NCBI GenBank assembly: GCA_025936205.1
Contig: JAICTU010000031.1
Coordinates: 1 to 30,854 of the forward strand
Direction: 5' to 3'
Source: Polyangiaceae bacterium
GTDB lineage: Bacteria; Myxococcota; Polyangia; Polyangiales; Polyangiaceae
Length of the DNA: 30,854 bases
The translations under genes were made by a program, and so were the position numbers. Shown in pieces: positions 17,419 to 26,246 of this stretch. Below the pieces are notes generated by a model. That model was given only the letters and a program-made list of their open reading frames with translations. It was not told the DNA's origin and did not search any database. The stretch's first letter is position 1. Every line of letters begins with the position of its first letter.

Positions 17419-17898
17419 TCAGTGATGAGAGTGCGGCGAGTGAGCGTGACCGTGCTCGAGCTCGACCTTGGTGGCTTCGCGCACCTGGCGCACCCGGACA
17501 TCGAAGTGCAGCGTCTTGTCGCAGAGCGAGTGGTTGGCGTCGATCTCGATATCGTTGATCAGCACCTTGGTCACGGTGACATTGCGGGTCTGGTTGCCCA
17601 TCTGGATCGAGTAGCGCTGGCCGCGCATGGGGGGCCCCGCACCCTCGGGCAGGCGCGAGATCGGAATCTTGGAGACGAGCTTGGGGTCTCGAGTGCCGTA
17701 GCCCTTCTCCGGGGGGATGGAGACGCTCAGCTTGTCGCCGGGGACCTTGCCCTCCAGCGCTTCTTCCAGACCCACCACGAGGTTGGAGTGCCCATGGAGG
17801 TAATAGAGTGGCTCCTTCCCGCTCTTGTCGATGACGCCGCCCGCGTCATCCTTGAGCGTGTAGTCCAGGGCCACGACCCGATTCCGACGAATTTCCAT
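17419..17898 (-). CDS. slyD: SlyD-type FKBP peptidyl-prolyl isomerase with metal-binding tail
   Basis: SlyD isomerises prolyl bonds, acts as a chaperone through its insert-in-flap domain, and binds nickel through a His-rich tail. The 159-residue product has the FKBP start VVALDYTLKDDAG, the LYYLHGHSNLVVGLEEALEG segment (31-50), an insert-in-flap domain, and the SlyD closing motif DANHSLCDKTLHFDVRV, where Cys-Asp replaces the common Ala-Gly. It ends with a His-rich tail HGHAHSPHSHH (149-159). ATG 17898 is at the family N-terminus. It heads a minus-strand pair with the nucleotidyltransferase gene. Confidence 0.93.
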   Translation of the reverse strand: MEIRRNRVVALDYTLKDDAGGVIDKSGKEPLYYLHGHSNLVVGLEEALEGKVPGDKLSVSIPPEKGYGTRDPKLVSKIPISRLPEGAGPPMRGQRYSIQMGNQTRNVTVTKVLINDIEIDANHSLCDKTLHFDVRVRQVREATKVELEHGHAHSPHSHH

Positions 17899-17905
17899 GC
17901 CGGAG

Positions 17906-17911
17906 GCTCTA
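17906..17911 (-). promoter_or_regulatory. Candidate -10 element, leaderless-type
   Basis: On the minus strand TAGAGC ends 7 nt before the slyD ATG (17898). No Shine-Dalgarno is visible. The rest of the 240-bp divergent gap to 18138 shows no other clear element. Confidence 0.3.
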
Positions 17912-18138
17912 GCCGAGAACGCGGCCGCCGGCTAGTGCGCCGAATCAGCGCCCGCAAGCCGTCTGGGGCGGGCACGCATGGTCGTCGCATTTTTCGCGCA
18001 ACTGGCCACTTTCGCTGACCGAAAGAGGGGGTGGGAGCTCTCTGGCCGCCGCACAGGCTCTCTCCGCGGGGCCCCAGGAGCACACTCGTTCGCTTGACCT
18101 CCACGCGAGACATCCACGCACCGGAAGCAGGAGCCCAG

Positions 18139-18687
18139 ATGCTGAGCGGCGAATGCCGGATCGATGCCATCCCCGTGAACGGCCAGGCGCTGCTGATCGA
18201 CGGCTTGCGCCTGCGTCTCGACCTGCGCCTGGCGCCCTCCGCGCGTCCCGCAAAAACGGGCTCGGGCCTCGAGCAACGGACGAGCTCGGCGCTGCTGCCA
18301 CGCCGGGTTCAGCGGCTGGCAGCGCTGGCGGGGTTGGCAGCTCTGCTGGGCGCTCTGGCGCTCTGGTTTGCGGGTGGAACACCCGCGCCTGCGCCCTCGC
18401 CACGTGCGCTCCCGCCGCCGGCCCCAGCGGCGCCGGCTCCCCCGGCCCGGGCCGTCGCCGCGCCAGCGCGCAGCGAGATGGCCGCACCGCCGGTGGTCGT
18501 CACGCCCGAGGTGCGTCCCATCGTCGTGCCGCCAGCGCGGATCGAGGCTCCGGTGGCGCCGGCGGACAAACCCGCGCCGCTCGTCGCGAAGAGCCCCGCT
18601 CCTTCGCGGCCCTCCACCCCCACGCCCGCGGCGCGGCCGCCAGCAACCGATCGGGAGATGCTGGAGCTATTCGGCGATACCAAGTGA
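18139..18687 (+). CDS. Uncharacterised membrane protein with Pro/Ala-rich tail
   Basis: The product has 182 residues and no recognised family. ATG 18139 was chosen because AGGAG (18129-18133) lies 5 nt upstream; the frame is open back to GTG 18031. The N-terminal 35 residues (IDAIPVNGQALLIDGLRLRL) look like a small amphipathic cytoplasmic segment. A single membrane helix follows at about 58-79 (LAALAGLAALLGALALWFAGG). After it comes a long Ala/Pro/Val-rich, probably periplasmic, stretch. The protein ends in an acidic-hydrophobic peptide, REMLELFGDTK. The Pro/Ala linker and the terminal peptide suggest a protein that presents a docking peptide across the envelope; this is inference. Third-position GC bias supports coding. 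Confidence 0.7.
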   Translation: MLSGECRIDAIPVNGQALLIDGLRLRLDLRLAPSARPAKTGSGLEQRTSSALLPRRVQRLAALAGLAALLGALALWFAGGTPAPAPSPRALPPPAPAAPAPPARAVAAPARSEMAAPPVVVTPEVRPIVVPPARIEAPVAPADKPAPLVAKSPAPSRPSTPTPAARPPATDREMLELFGDTK

Positions 18688-18743
18688 CGGCCAACTGCAT
18701 GGGTAGCTCGCACCGGTCGCACAGCCGAGTTAGTGCGCGGAGG

Positions 18744-18772
18744 TTTTAGGCGCGCGGCCCAGGTGCTAATGA
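18744..18772 (+). promoter_or_regulatory. Weak candidate promoter for the YdiJ-type gene
   Basis: TTTTAG (18744-18749) and TAATGA (18767-18772) are separated by 17 bp, with a TG extension before the second. The predicted transcript would start about 60 nt before ATG 18840. It would carry a 7-bp hairpin, GCGGGGC/GCCCCGC (18775-18790). Matches are weak, so this is only a candidate. Confidence 0.25.
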
Positions 18773-18839
18773 GCGCGGGGCACGCCCCGCATCCCGGGAC
18801 GGCCGAGCCGGAACGCTTTTGCCGGCATCCAAGCCTTCG

Positions 18840-21800
18840 ATGATCCCGATCCTCGCTCCTCACGCACCGCTTCCCGAATTGTATCGAGAGTTCCTGGCGC
18901 AGCTCAGCGCCCAGGGCTTCAGCGGCGAGATCTCCACTGACTACGCCTCGCGCTTGGTCGCGGCCACGGACAACTCCGTCTATCAGCTGCTGCCGGTGGC
19001 GGTGCTCTTCCCCCGTCACGAGGCGGACGTCGCACTGACCCTGCGCCTGGCGCACACGGAGACCTTCCGGGACATCAAGCTGAGCCCGCGCGGCGGCGGC
19101 ACCGGCACCAACGGACAGGCCCTGTGTGACGGTCTGATCCTGGACGTGTCCCGTCACTTCCGCTCCATCCTGGAGCTGAACCTGGAGCAGGGCTGGGTGC
19201 GTGTGCAACCCGGCGTGGTGCTGGACCAGCTGAACGATTACTTGCGCCCGCACGGCGTGTTCTTCGCGCCCAACCTGTCGCCGAGCAGCCGCGCGACGCT
19301 GGGCGGCATGATCTCGACCGACGCTTGCGGCAAGGGCTCGCGCGTCTACGGCAAGACCAGCAATCACCTGCTCACGTTGCGCTCGGTGCTGCTCGACGGC
19401 AGCAGCTTCGAGTCTTCGCGCATCAACGCGGCGGAGCTGGAGCGCCTGGAAGCGCGTGACGACCTGATCGGCGAAGTGCATCGGGTCGTGAACACGATCG
19501 TGACCACGCGCCGCGGCAGCATCGCCAAGCAGTTCCCGCGGCTGGCTCGCTTCCTGACGGGCTACAACCTGGCTCACGTGCTCGACGATCAGGGCGGTTT
19601 CAACCTCAACTACATCCTGGCGGGGTCCGAGGGCACGCTGGCGGTCCTCACCGAGGCCAAGCTCCGGCTGACCCGCATCCCCAAGCACAAGCAGCTGTTC
19701 GCGCTGCGCTACTCCGATTTCGACAGCGCGCTGCGCGCGGCCAACGTGCTGGTGCGCAGCGAGCCCGGCGCGATCGAGACGGTCGACGAGACCGTGCTCG
19801 GCCTGGCCCGCAACGACGTGGTCTGGTACTCGGTGAAACACCTGCTCGAGGTGGCGGGCGAGGCGCCGCCGGCCGCGATCAACCTGGTCGAGTTCGAGTC
19901 GGACGATCCGGCCGTGGTCGAGCGCAAGGTGCGCGAGCTGACCCGCACGCTGGAAGAAGAGCGCGGCCAACCGGGCAAGTGCAGCGGCTACGCGCTCTGC
20001 ACGCGCTCCGAGGACATCTCTGCGCTCTGGGCCCTGCGCAAGAAGGGCGTGGGCCTGCTCGGCAACTTTGCGGGCGAGCGCCGCCCGGTGCCGTTCGTGG
20101 AGGACACCGCGGTGCCGCCCGAGCGCCTCGCCGACTATATCAAGGACTTCAGAGCGATCCTCGATCGCCACGGGCTGCGCTACGGCATGTTCGGCCACGT
20201 CGACGTGGGCTGCCTGCACGTGCGCCCCGCGCTCAACCTGCGCGACCCGCTCGACGGCAAGAAGCTGCGCGAGATCAGCGACGAGGTGGTGAAGCTGGTC
20301 AAGAGCTACGGCGGCGTGCTCTGGGCCGAGCACGGCAAGGGCTTCCGCAGCGAATACAGCCCCACCTTCTTCGGGCCCGAGCTGTACCAGGAGCTGCGCA
20401 AGGTCAAGGGCGCCTTCGACCCCTACAACCAGCTCAACCCCGGCAAGCTCGCGACTCCGCCCACCAGCGGCGAGCGCCTGGTGAGCGTGGACGCCAAGAA
20501 GCGCGGCGACTTCGACCGTGAGATCGGCAAGGCGGCGCGCGCCAAGTACGACACGTCCGTGCACTGCAACGGCAACGGGCAGTGCTTCGATTACCACCAC
20601 GATCACGTGATGTGCCCCTCGTTCAAGGGCACGCGCGACCGCATCCACTCGCCGAAGGGCCGCGCCGGCATCCTGCGCGAGTGGCTGCGCCTGGCGTCCA
20701 ACGCAGGCTACGATCCCGGCGCCGAGCCGAGCAGCGGCGCGGGCGGGCGGCACGGCCGCGGCGAAGCCCCGGGAGACTTCTCGCACCAGGTATACGACGC
20801 CATGAGCGGCTGCCTGGCGTGCAAGGCTTGTGCGACGCAGTGCCCGGTCCGCGTCGACGTGCCGGAGCTGCGCGCGGAGTTTCTCTCGCACTATCACATG
20901 CGCTACCGGCGCCCGCTGAAGGACTATCTGGTCGCTGGCCTCGAGGGCATGCTGGGGCTGATGGCGCTCGTGCCGCGCCTGGCGAACTGGTTCTTGACGC
21001 GCGCCTGGTTCAAGGCGCTGCTGGCGCGCTGGGGCGGCATCGTCGACTCACCGCTGCTCAGCGAAGAAAGGCTGGAGCTCGGCCTGCGCACGCGCGGCGC
21101 CCCGCGCTTCGACCTGCGCGCGCTGCGCAAGCTCGACGCCGCGGAAAAGCAGCGCACGGTGTTGATCGCGCAGGACGCCTTCACCACCTTCTACGAGACC
21201 AACGTGGCGCTGGCCGTGTACGACGTGCTCACGCGCCTGGGTTTGCACGTGGTGTTCCTGCCCTTCCGGCAGAACGGCAAGGCGCTGCACATCAAGGGCT
21301 TCATGGAGAAGTTCCAGCGCCTGGTGCAGCGCAACAACCGCTTCTACTCGCGTGTGGCCGAGCTGGAGATCCCGATCGTCGGCATCGAGCCCGCCGTTAC
21401 CCTCACCTACCGGGACGAATATCGCAGCGCGCTGCGGCGCAGCTCGGGCAAGAGCCGCGCCTCCGAGCCCGCGCCCGGCTTCCGCATTCAGCTCTTGCAA
21501 GAGTACCTGGCCCAGAAGCTTCCGGAGTTGCAGCAGCAGGGCTCGGCGCCGCTCGTCGCCGGAGCACGCCAGGAGAGCCCGCTCTTGCTCTTTGGTCACT
21601 GCACGGAACGCACGGCGGAGCTCGACTCGCAGAAGCAGTGGCAGGTGGTGTTCCGCGCCTTCGGGCTGGAGCTGCAGCCCCAGGCCACCGGCTGCTGCGG
21701 CATGTGCGGCGTGTACGGGCACGAGGCCTCCCACTACGCCGAATCGCGCGGCATCTTCGAGCTGAGCTGGCAGCCGCGCCTGGCCAAGGAAGCAGGGGCC

Positions 21801-21959
21801 CAGCGCAACGCGCTCGCGGCGGGCCACTCCTGCCGCAGCCAGGTCAAGCGCTTCGCCGGTTTCGTGCCGCGACACCCGATCGAGGCGCTGCGCGACGCGC
21901 TCGCGGCGGCTCAACCCGCAGCAGCAGCGCAGCCGGCGGCCCCGATCGCCGCGGAGTGA
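18840..21959 (+). CDS. ydiJ: YdiJ-type FAD-binding and (Fe-S)-binding dehydrogenase (D-2-hydroxyacid type)
   Basis: YdiJ of E. coli (1018 residues) oxidises D-2-hydroxyglutarate; this 1039-residue protein can be aligned with it from end to end from memory. ATG 18840 gives MIPILAPHAP, matching the YdiJ N-terminus. The FAD-binding type 4 domain has SPRGGGTGTNGQAL (about 80-93), LGGMISTDACGKGSRVYGKT and an FAD-oxidase C region with FGHVDVGCLHVRP (about 450) and WAEHGKGFRSEYSP (about 495). A first Cys cluster (HCNGNGQCFDY, then MCPS) lies at about 574-592. The 4Fe-4S motif GCLACKACATQCP is at about 657-669. The C-terminal GlpC/CCG-type half has HCTE near 920 and GCCGMCGVYGHEA near 950. Electron acceptor and precise substrate are not evident. 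The upstream 152-bp gap holds a possible promoter and a small hairpin. Confidence 0.94.
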   Translation: MIPILAPHAPLPELYREFLAQLSAQGFSGEISTDYASRLVAATDNSVYQLLPVAVLFPRHEADVALTLRLAHTETFRDIKLSPRGGGTGTNGQALCDGLILDVSRHFRSILELNLEQGWVRVQPGVVLDQLNDYLRPHGVFFAPNLSPSSRATLGGMISTDACGKGSRVYGKTSNHLLTLRSVLLDGSSFESSRINAAELERLEARDDLIGEVHRVVNTIVTTRRGSIAKQFPRLARFLTGYNLAHVLDDQGGFNLNYILAGSEGTLAVLTEAKLRLTRIPKHKQLFALRYSDFDSALRAANVLVRSEPGAIETVDETVLGLARNDVVWYSVKHLLEVAGEAPPAAINLVEFESDDPAVVERKVRELTRTLEEERGQPGKCSGYALCTRSEDISALWALRKKGVGLLGNFAGERRPVPFVEDTAVPPERLADYIKDFRAILDRHGLRYGMFGHVDVGCLHVRPALNLRDPLDGKKLREISDEVVKLVKSYGGVLWAEHGKGFRSEYSPTFFGPELYQELRKVKGAFDPYNQLNPGKLATPPTSGERLVSVDAKKRGDFDREIGKAARAKYDTSVHCNGNGQCFDYHHDHVMCPSFKGTRDRIHSPKGRAGILREWLRLASNAGYDPGAEPSSGAGGRHGRGEAPGDFSHQVYDAMSGCLACKACATQCPVRVDVPELRAEFLSHYHMRYRRPLKDYLVAGLEGMLGLMALVPRLANWFLTRAWFKALLARWGGIVDSPLLSEERLELGLRTRGAPRFDLRALRKLDAAEKQRTVLIAQDAFTTFYETNVALAVYDVLTRLGLHVVFLPFRQNGKALHIKGFMEKFQRLVQRNNRFYSRVAELEIPIVGIEPAVTLTYRDEYRSALRRSSGKSRASEPAPGFRIQLLQEYLAQKLPELQQQGSAPLVAGARQESPLLLFGHCTERTAELDSQKQWQVVFRAFGLELQPQATGCCGMCGVYGHEASHYAESRGIFELSWQPRLAKEAGAQRNALAAGHSCRSQVKRFAGFVPRHPIEALRDALAAAQPAAAAQPAAPIAAE

Positions 21960-21983
21960 GCCGGACCAGCTGCTCACGCGAGC

Positions 21984-22523
21984 TCAGCGCCTGCGCGCTG
22001 GCAGCGGCTCGTCCGCGCGCTCACCATGCCAGTAGTCGAGGCTCTGCTCGGGCAGCGGCAGGATGCTGCGCAGCGCGTGCACCAGCGCCTTGCCACTGTC
22101 CGGGTACACGGCGACCTCGTTCGGGTCGCGAGTGCCGATGGCGAGGACGCGGCATGGCTCGTCAAACGGGTTTTCGAAACAGTGGGCCACGGCGGTGCCC
22201 GCCGGAAAGCACACGTAGTCGGAAGGGCCCATCTCGTACCGCTCCGTGCCCGAGCGCAGGATGCAGCGACCGCTCAGCACGAAGAAGTGCTCCTCTTCGC
22301 GCTGGTGGTAGTGAAACGGGCAACTCTGCTTGCCGGGCGCGATCTCGTCCAGGTTCACGCCCACCAGCTGCGCGCCGCACAGCTTGCCCAGCGCGATCGA
22401 GCGGCCCCCGAAGCGGACGCCGCGGGCGTACTCCTTCCACGCGAGCTCGCCGGTGCGGACGGGGACGTTGGGCGCGGGGCGGTCAGCGCTCGCGGCGGGC
22501 GGGAGGGCGTCGCGGATCGGCAT
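21984..22523 (-). CDS. Cupin-domain protein
   Basis: Cupins are small beta-barrels that bind a metal and serve as sugar isomerases, dioxygenases or sensors. The product has 179 residues from ATG 22523; ATG 22535 and TTG 22547 are alternatives. Cupin motif 1 is complete, from Gly64 through HYH (His71, His73) and Glu78 to Gly85. Motif 2 is Gly99 to PAG (107-109), His114 and Asn118. All four expected metal ligands are therefore present. The C-terminal segment (DPNEVAVYPDSGKALVHALR) resembles cupins that modify or sense sugars, but the substrate is unknown. It is convergent with the YdiJ-type gene with only 24 bp between stops. Confidence 0.85.
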   Translation of the reverse strand: MPIRDALPPAASADRPAPNVPVRTGELAWKEYARGVRFGGRSIALGKLCGAQLVGVNLDEIAPGKQSCPFHYHQREEEHFFVLSGRCILRSGTERYEMGPSDYVCFPAGTAVAHCFENPFDEPCRVLAIGTRDPNEVAVYPDSGKALVHALRSILPLPEQSLDYWHGERADEPLPARRR

Positions 22524-22530
22524 GTGCAGC

Positions 22531-22536
22531 AGCATA
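22531..22536 (-). promoter_or_regulatory. Candidate -10 element for the cupin gene
   Basis: On the minus strand TATGCT ends 7 nt before ATG 22523. This favours that start over ATG 22535, which overlaps the element. No Shine-Dalgarno precedes either. The cupin gene could also be read through from the gene 63 bp upstream. Confidence 0.3.
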
Positions 22537-22586
22537 GCGTGAAGCAAGGCTGCCAGGCTGCGGCGATGTCCAACAGATCCCTCGCG

Positions 22587-23558
22587 TCACGGATCCCACA
22601 CGCCACCCACTCGCAGCCCGCCCCGCAAGTACAAGGCCGCGGGGCGCGCCGAGTTTTCGAAGTGATACTCCGTGGCCAGCCCGAGGCCGAACCAGGGCAA
22701 GATACCGCGCACCCTGAGCGCCGATACGCCGATGGTCACGCCGCCGCGCACACCATAGCTGAGGCGGTGATTGCTGGCCTGGAACAGCGCGACGGAGGCG
22801 CCTTCCAGATCGAGGTTCCAGGCGTCGCGATGCAAGCGCAAGATCACGGGCAGCGCCGGGATATAGTTGACCGCAAACGCGGTCGGGTTGGTGTGCGGCT
22901 CCACCAGTGCGCCACCGCCCAGCTCCAGCCCTGCGAGCAGGCTCGCGTGCGTGAAGCTGTAGCCGCCGAGCACGCGACCGAAACCACCCGCGCCGATGGT
23001 CCAGTCGCCCTGTGTGTTGCGCAACTGCACCGTGCCGCCGGTGTCGAAGTTGACGATCCAGCGGTCGCGCGTGCCCTGCAGTCCTCGAAACTCCGGATTC
23101 GGACGGACCCAGAACGGGCACTCGCCGGGCGCGGCCTCCGTGCCGCGCTGGAGCGCCGAGAGCGCCCGCTGCGCAGAGAGCGCCGACTGCACCTGCGACG
23201 TCAGCTGCTCGTCGGCGCGCTCGTACAGGGCGCGAGGGTCCCCCAGCGCGACCGTGCGTTGCCTGAGTTGCTCGAGTGCGCGCGCACGCACGGGCTGCGT
23301 GGCACGGCAGACGGACTCCATCACGTCATGGTGGATCGCGTCCTGTGCTTGCTGCTCGAGCAGCCAGCCACCGCTCTCCTCGGAAGCGACGATTCGTTCC
23401 AGATCGAAGATCAGCGCGGACACGCTGGCTTCGCTCACTGCGCCGGGAACCTGAGCCCCGGCCACTCGCACCAGCGAGCAGAGCCCCAGCGCAACAGCGA
23501 GCTTCAGCGCAACGGCGAGCTTCAGCGCAGCGCCGAGCTTCAGCACACAGCGCGGCAT
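22587..23558 (-). CDS. Uncharacterised outer-membrane-type protein with repeat-built signal peptide
   Basis: The product has 323 residues. ATG 23558 gives a signal peptide (about 1-35) made of repeated ALKLAV units and ending VRVAGA. A helical region with paired Cys (about 40-135) follows. The C-terminal 180 residues alternate Gly and aromatic or hydrophobic residues in short beta-strand blocks (GDWTIGAGGFGRVLGGYSFT, FGLGLATEYHFE), ending YLRGGLRVGGVWDP. That is the character of an outer-membrane beta-barrel, although the final residue is Pro, not Phe. I do not recognise the family. No Shine-Dalgarno is visible. Confidence 0.8.
   Translation of the reverse strand: MPRCVLKLGAALKLAVALKLAVALGLCSLVRVAGAQVPGAVSEASVSALIFDLERIVASEESGGWLLEQQAQDAIHHDVMESVCRATQPVRARALEQLRQRTVALGDPRALYERADEQLTSQVQSALSAQRALSALQRGTEAAPGECPFWVRPNPEFRGLQGTRDRWIVNFDTGGTVQLRNTQGDWTIGAGGFGRVLGGYSFTHASLLAGLELGGGALVEPHTNPTAFAVNYIPALPVILRLHRDAWNLDLEGASVALFQASNHRLSYGVRGGVTIGVSALRVRGILPWFGLGLATEYHFENSARPAALYLRGGLRVGGVWDP
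23481..23547. repeat. 18-bp tandem repeat, about 3.7 copies
   Basis: On the plus strand the units begin at 23481, 23499, 23517 and 23535 (the last partial), with consensus GAGCTTCAGCGCAACGGC. The array lies wholly inside the signal peptide of the minus-strand gene and encodes the six-residue unit A-L-K-L-A-V. Copy changes would lengthen or shorten the hydrophobic core by six residues without a frameshift. Confidence 0.85.
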
Positions 23559-23661
23559 ATCGGGGTGGGGGGTGTCCCCGCAAAAATCGCGGCCGTTCGC
23601 CGTTCCAACGGGCTCGCGTGCACGCTGGGCACCTTAGTGGCGAGGCTGCCGACCTGGCCAC

Positions 23662-24315
23662 TCATTTCGCCGGCGAATCGGCGCGCACGAGGTCGGCTTC
23701 CCAGCGGCCCTCGCCGTCGTTCATGACTTCCCAGCGGCACCAAACGCCTGCCAGATGCCCCTGGTCGGCCTGGTCGACCCACATCGCTACACCCGCGCCC
23801 GAAGCCGCCCGCCGGCCCTTCGCGGCCTGCGGCTCGCTCGACACCAGCAGCACCTGCCGCTGGGCGTGTCCATTCCACTGCAAGACCTCCACCAGCACGC
23901 TCGGGTGAATCGGCTCGCGCTTGGTGCTGCCCGGCGGGCGCGGCCCGAGGCAAGCTTCCAGGCTCTCCACATCCAGATCGGTTTGACCCCAGAGCAAGAG
24001 GTCGTCGCTCTGTGCGTCGCCGGCGCCGCCTCCTGGTAGCTGCGCAGCCGAGATGCGTTTCAGCCTGAGCTGGCCTTTCGCGGAGCGCTCTCGCTCCGGG
24101 CAGGTCGCCGTCATGCGCAGTCGGTAAGAGCCCGCCTGAACCGGCTCCTGCTCGCCTGCCGCCCGCGGCGCGGGCTCGCTGGGAGGCTCGAACGTGAGGT
24201 CCGAAGCGGACTCCGGAGGCGTCGCGGGGGTGGACCCGACAGCCGGCGACGGAGGCGAACCGCACGCCACGAGCGCGAGGCCGAGAAAGATGGCCTGCGG
24301 CAAATCTGCTGACAT
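23662..24315 (-). CDS. Uncharacterised lipoprotein
   Basis: The product has 217 residues from ATG 24315; GTG 24351 is an alternative that would add 12 residues. The signal MSADLPQAIFLGLALVAC has lipobox LVAC and lipidated Cys18, then a Pro/Ser/Glu-rich linker to about 65. The mature part begins with GSYRLRMTATCPERER and continues with LLLWGQTDLDVESLEACL. It then has a beta-rich segment (HPSVLVEVLQWNGHAQRQVLLV) and ends with GVWCRWEVMNDGEGRWEADLV. Three cysteines lie in the mature region. I recognise no family. The region to 24524 is a divergent gap with no clear promoter on this strand. Confidence 0.8.
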   Translation of the reverse strand: MSADLPQAIFLGLALVACGSPPSPAVGSTPATPPESASDLTFEPPSEPAPRAAGEQEPVQAGSYRLRMTATCPERERSAKGQLRLKRISAAQLPGGGAGDAQSDDLLLWGQTDLDVESLEACLGPRPPGSTKREPIHPSVLVEVLQWNGHAQRQVLLVSSEPQAAKGRRAASGAGVAMWVDQADQGHLAGVWCRWEVMNDGEGRWEADLVRADSPAK

Positions 24316-24524
24316 CGCTGCTGCCCAAGGCAACGGAACGCGGCCTCGCACACCTAAGAGCCCGACAGGGTGCGGGGGTAGCCCCGCGGAACGGCGCGGG
24401 GTGGCACAACGACACCGGGTAGCCGCCCCCGCCGCACACCCGCGCCGCGCAGCCGGGCTGGAAATCGTGGTGGCCAGGCCAAGTCCGCGTGTACGTCCAC
24501 CCGAGCGCGTACTAGAGGCGGAGC

Positions 24525-26159
24525 ATCGCTGCCTCGAAGCCTTTTCCGCAGTTCGTCGAGCTCACCCTGGGGCTGGAAGAGCCTCAGGATCGCGCGACGC
24601 TCAGCCGCCACGTCGCGCGCAAGCTCGGCGTCACGCCGGCAGACGTGCCGGGGCTGGTGCTGCGCAAGCGTTCGCTCGACTGCCGGCACGGCCGCATCCG
24701 CCAGCAGCTGTCGCTGGAGATCCTCGCGGCTTCCGCGCCCCACGAGCTGAGCCTCGGGCTGGCGCCAGGAGCCGAGCTGGGCGCTCCACACCCGATCGAG
24801 GTCGGCTTGCCCGCGCGCGTGCTGATCATCGGCGACGGTCCCTGCGGGCTCTTCTGCGCCTATGAGCTGGCCCGCGCCGGCGTCGGCTCGGTGGTGCTCG
24901 ATCGCGGCAAGCCCGTGCAGCCCCGGCGCCGCGATTTGAAGGGACTCACGCGGCGCGGAAGCGTGGATCCGGACAGCAACTACTGCTTCGGTGAAGGGGG
25001 CGCCGGCACGTACAGCGACGGTAAGCTCTACACGCGCTCGCACAAGCGTGGCCCGGTGCGCGACGTGCTCGAGATCCTGGCCCTGCACGGTGCGCCCTCC
25101 GAGATCCTGATCGACGCACGCCCGCACATCGGAACCAACAAGCTGCCGGACGTGGTCAGCGCGCTGCGCGAGCGCCTGGAGAACGTTGGCGTCCAGTTCC
25201 GCTTCGGCGCGCGGGTCGTGGAGCTGCTGCGCGCCGGCTCGCCTGCGCGCGTCACGGGCGTCCGGCTCGCCGACGGCAGCGAGCTGGAAGCGAGCGCGAT
25301 CGTGCTCGCCACAGGCCATTCGGCGCGCGACGTCTATCGCGGGCTGCACGAGGCGGGGCACACGCTGGAGGCCAAGAGCTTCGCCATCGGGGTGCGCATC
25401 GAGCATCCGCAGCCGCTGATCAATCGCATTCAATACGGTGCCCTGGCCGAGCATCCGCAGCTGCCCAGCGCCGCGTATCAGCTGGTCGACAGTCGCGACG
25501 GCTGCTCGGTCTTCTCCTTCTGCATGTGCCCCGGCGGCTTCATCGTGCCCGCCACGACCGAGCCCGAGCACGTGGTGGTGAACGGCATGAGCCCGTCGAG
25601 TCGCAACTCGCGCTACGCGAACAGCGGCATGGTGGTGGCGCTCGATGTCGAGCAACTGTCCGCGCATGGCTTCCCTGCTCCGCTCGGCGGGCTGGAGCTG
25701 CAAAGCGCGATCGAGCGCGCCGCGTTCACGGCCGGCGGTGGCGCCCTGAAGGCGCCGGCGACGCGCGTCACCGACTTTCTCGGCGCGCGCGCGTCGAGCA
25801 GCGTGCCGTCGAGCAGTTACGTGCCCGGGCTGGAAGCGAGCGACGTCGCGGCAGTGATCGACAGCGCCGGGCCGCGCCTGGCGGCGCCGTTGCGTACCGC
25901 GCTCGCGCAGTTCGGCCGCCAGTTGCGCGGCTATGTCACGCAAGAGGCCGTGCTGGTCGGCGTGGAGTCGCGGACCAGCTCGCCCGTGCGCATCCCGCGC
26001 GATCCGGTCAGCCTCGAGTCGATCGACTGGGCGGGGCTGTATCCCGCCGGCGAAGGCGCGGGCTATGCTGGCGGCATCGTCAGCGCGGCCGTCGATGGCA
26101 TGCGTGTCGCACGGCAGATCACGGCTCAGCTCAGCTCCGCTGGGCGAGGCGCTCGTTGA
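24525..26159 (+). CDS. COG2509-type FAD-dependent oxidoreductase, probable AUC start
   Basis: These are uncharacterised flavoproteins of the NAD(P)/FAD-dependent dehydrogenase superfamily. The FAD-binding core has the GxGxxG segment IIGDGPCGLF, followed by VLDRGKPVQPRRRD. The family hallmark FGEGGAGTYSDGKLYTRSHK and PHIGTNKLPDVVSALRERLE come next. Near the end is YPAGEGAGYAGGIVSAAVDG, the second FAD contact. The first canonical start, GTG 24645, lies inside the small N-terminal domain: its sequence PQFVELTLGL, then LSRHVARKLGVTPADV and LRKRSLDCR, continues upstream in frame. The in-frame stop is TAG at 24513, and no ATG, GTG or TTG lies between. ATC 24525 gives a 544-residue protein of normal length and has TAGAGG 6 nt upstream. 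If ATC is not used, the product is 504 residues from 24645. Confidence 0.85.
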   Translation: MAASKPFPQFVELTLGLEEPQDRATLSRHVARKLGVTPADVPGLVLRKRSLDCRHGRIRQQLSLEILAASAPHELSLGLAPGAELGAPHPIEVGLPARVLIIGDGPCGLFCAYELARAGVGSVVLDRGKPVQPRRRDLKGLTRRGSVDPDSNYCFGEGGAGTYSDGKLYTRSHKRGPVRDVLEILALHGAPSEILIDARPHIGTNKLPDVVSALRERLENVGVQFRFGARVVELLRAGSPARVTGVRLADGSELEASAIVLATGHSARDVYRGLHEAGHTLEAKSFAIGVRIEHPQPLINRIQYGALAEHPQLPSAAYQLVDSRDGCSVFSFCMCPGGFIVPATTEPEHVVVNGMSPSSRNSRYANSGMVVALDVEQLSAHGFPAPLGGLELQSAIERAAFTAGGGALKAPATRVTDFLGARASSSVPSSSYVPGLEASDVAAVIDSAGPRLAAPLRTALAQFGRQLRGYVTQEAVLVGVESRTSSPVRIPRDPVSLESIDWAGLYPAGEGAGYAGGIVSAAVDGMRVARQITAQLSSAGRGAR

Positions 26160-26246
26160 AGCCGCGCTGCTTCAAACATGAACGCTCGGGGTCGCGCCCG
26201 GGCTGCACCTCCATTCAGTCGAAAGCACAAACCTACAAGAGTGTGG

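Noticed and set aside
18309..20897. 862-residue open frame on the minus strand
   Set aside because: It lies opposite the YdiJ-type gene and its neighbour, which have strong family motifs. Its Val/His/Arg/Ala-rich composition is the usual antisense shadow of high-GC genes.
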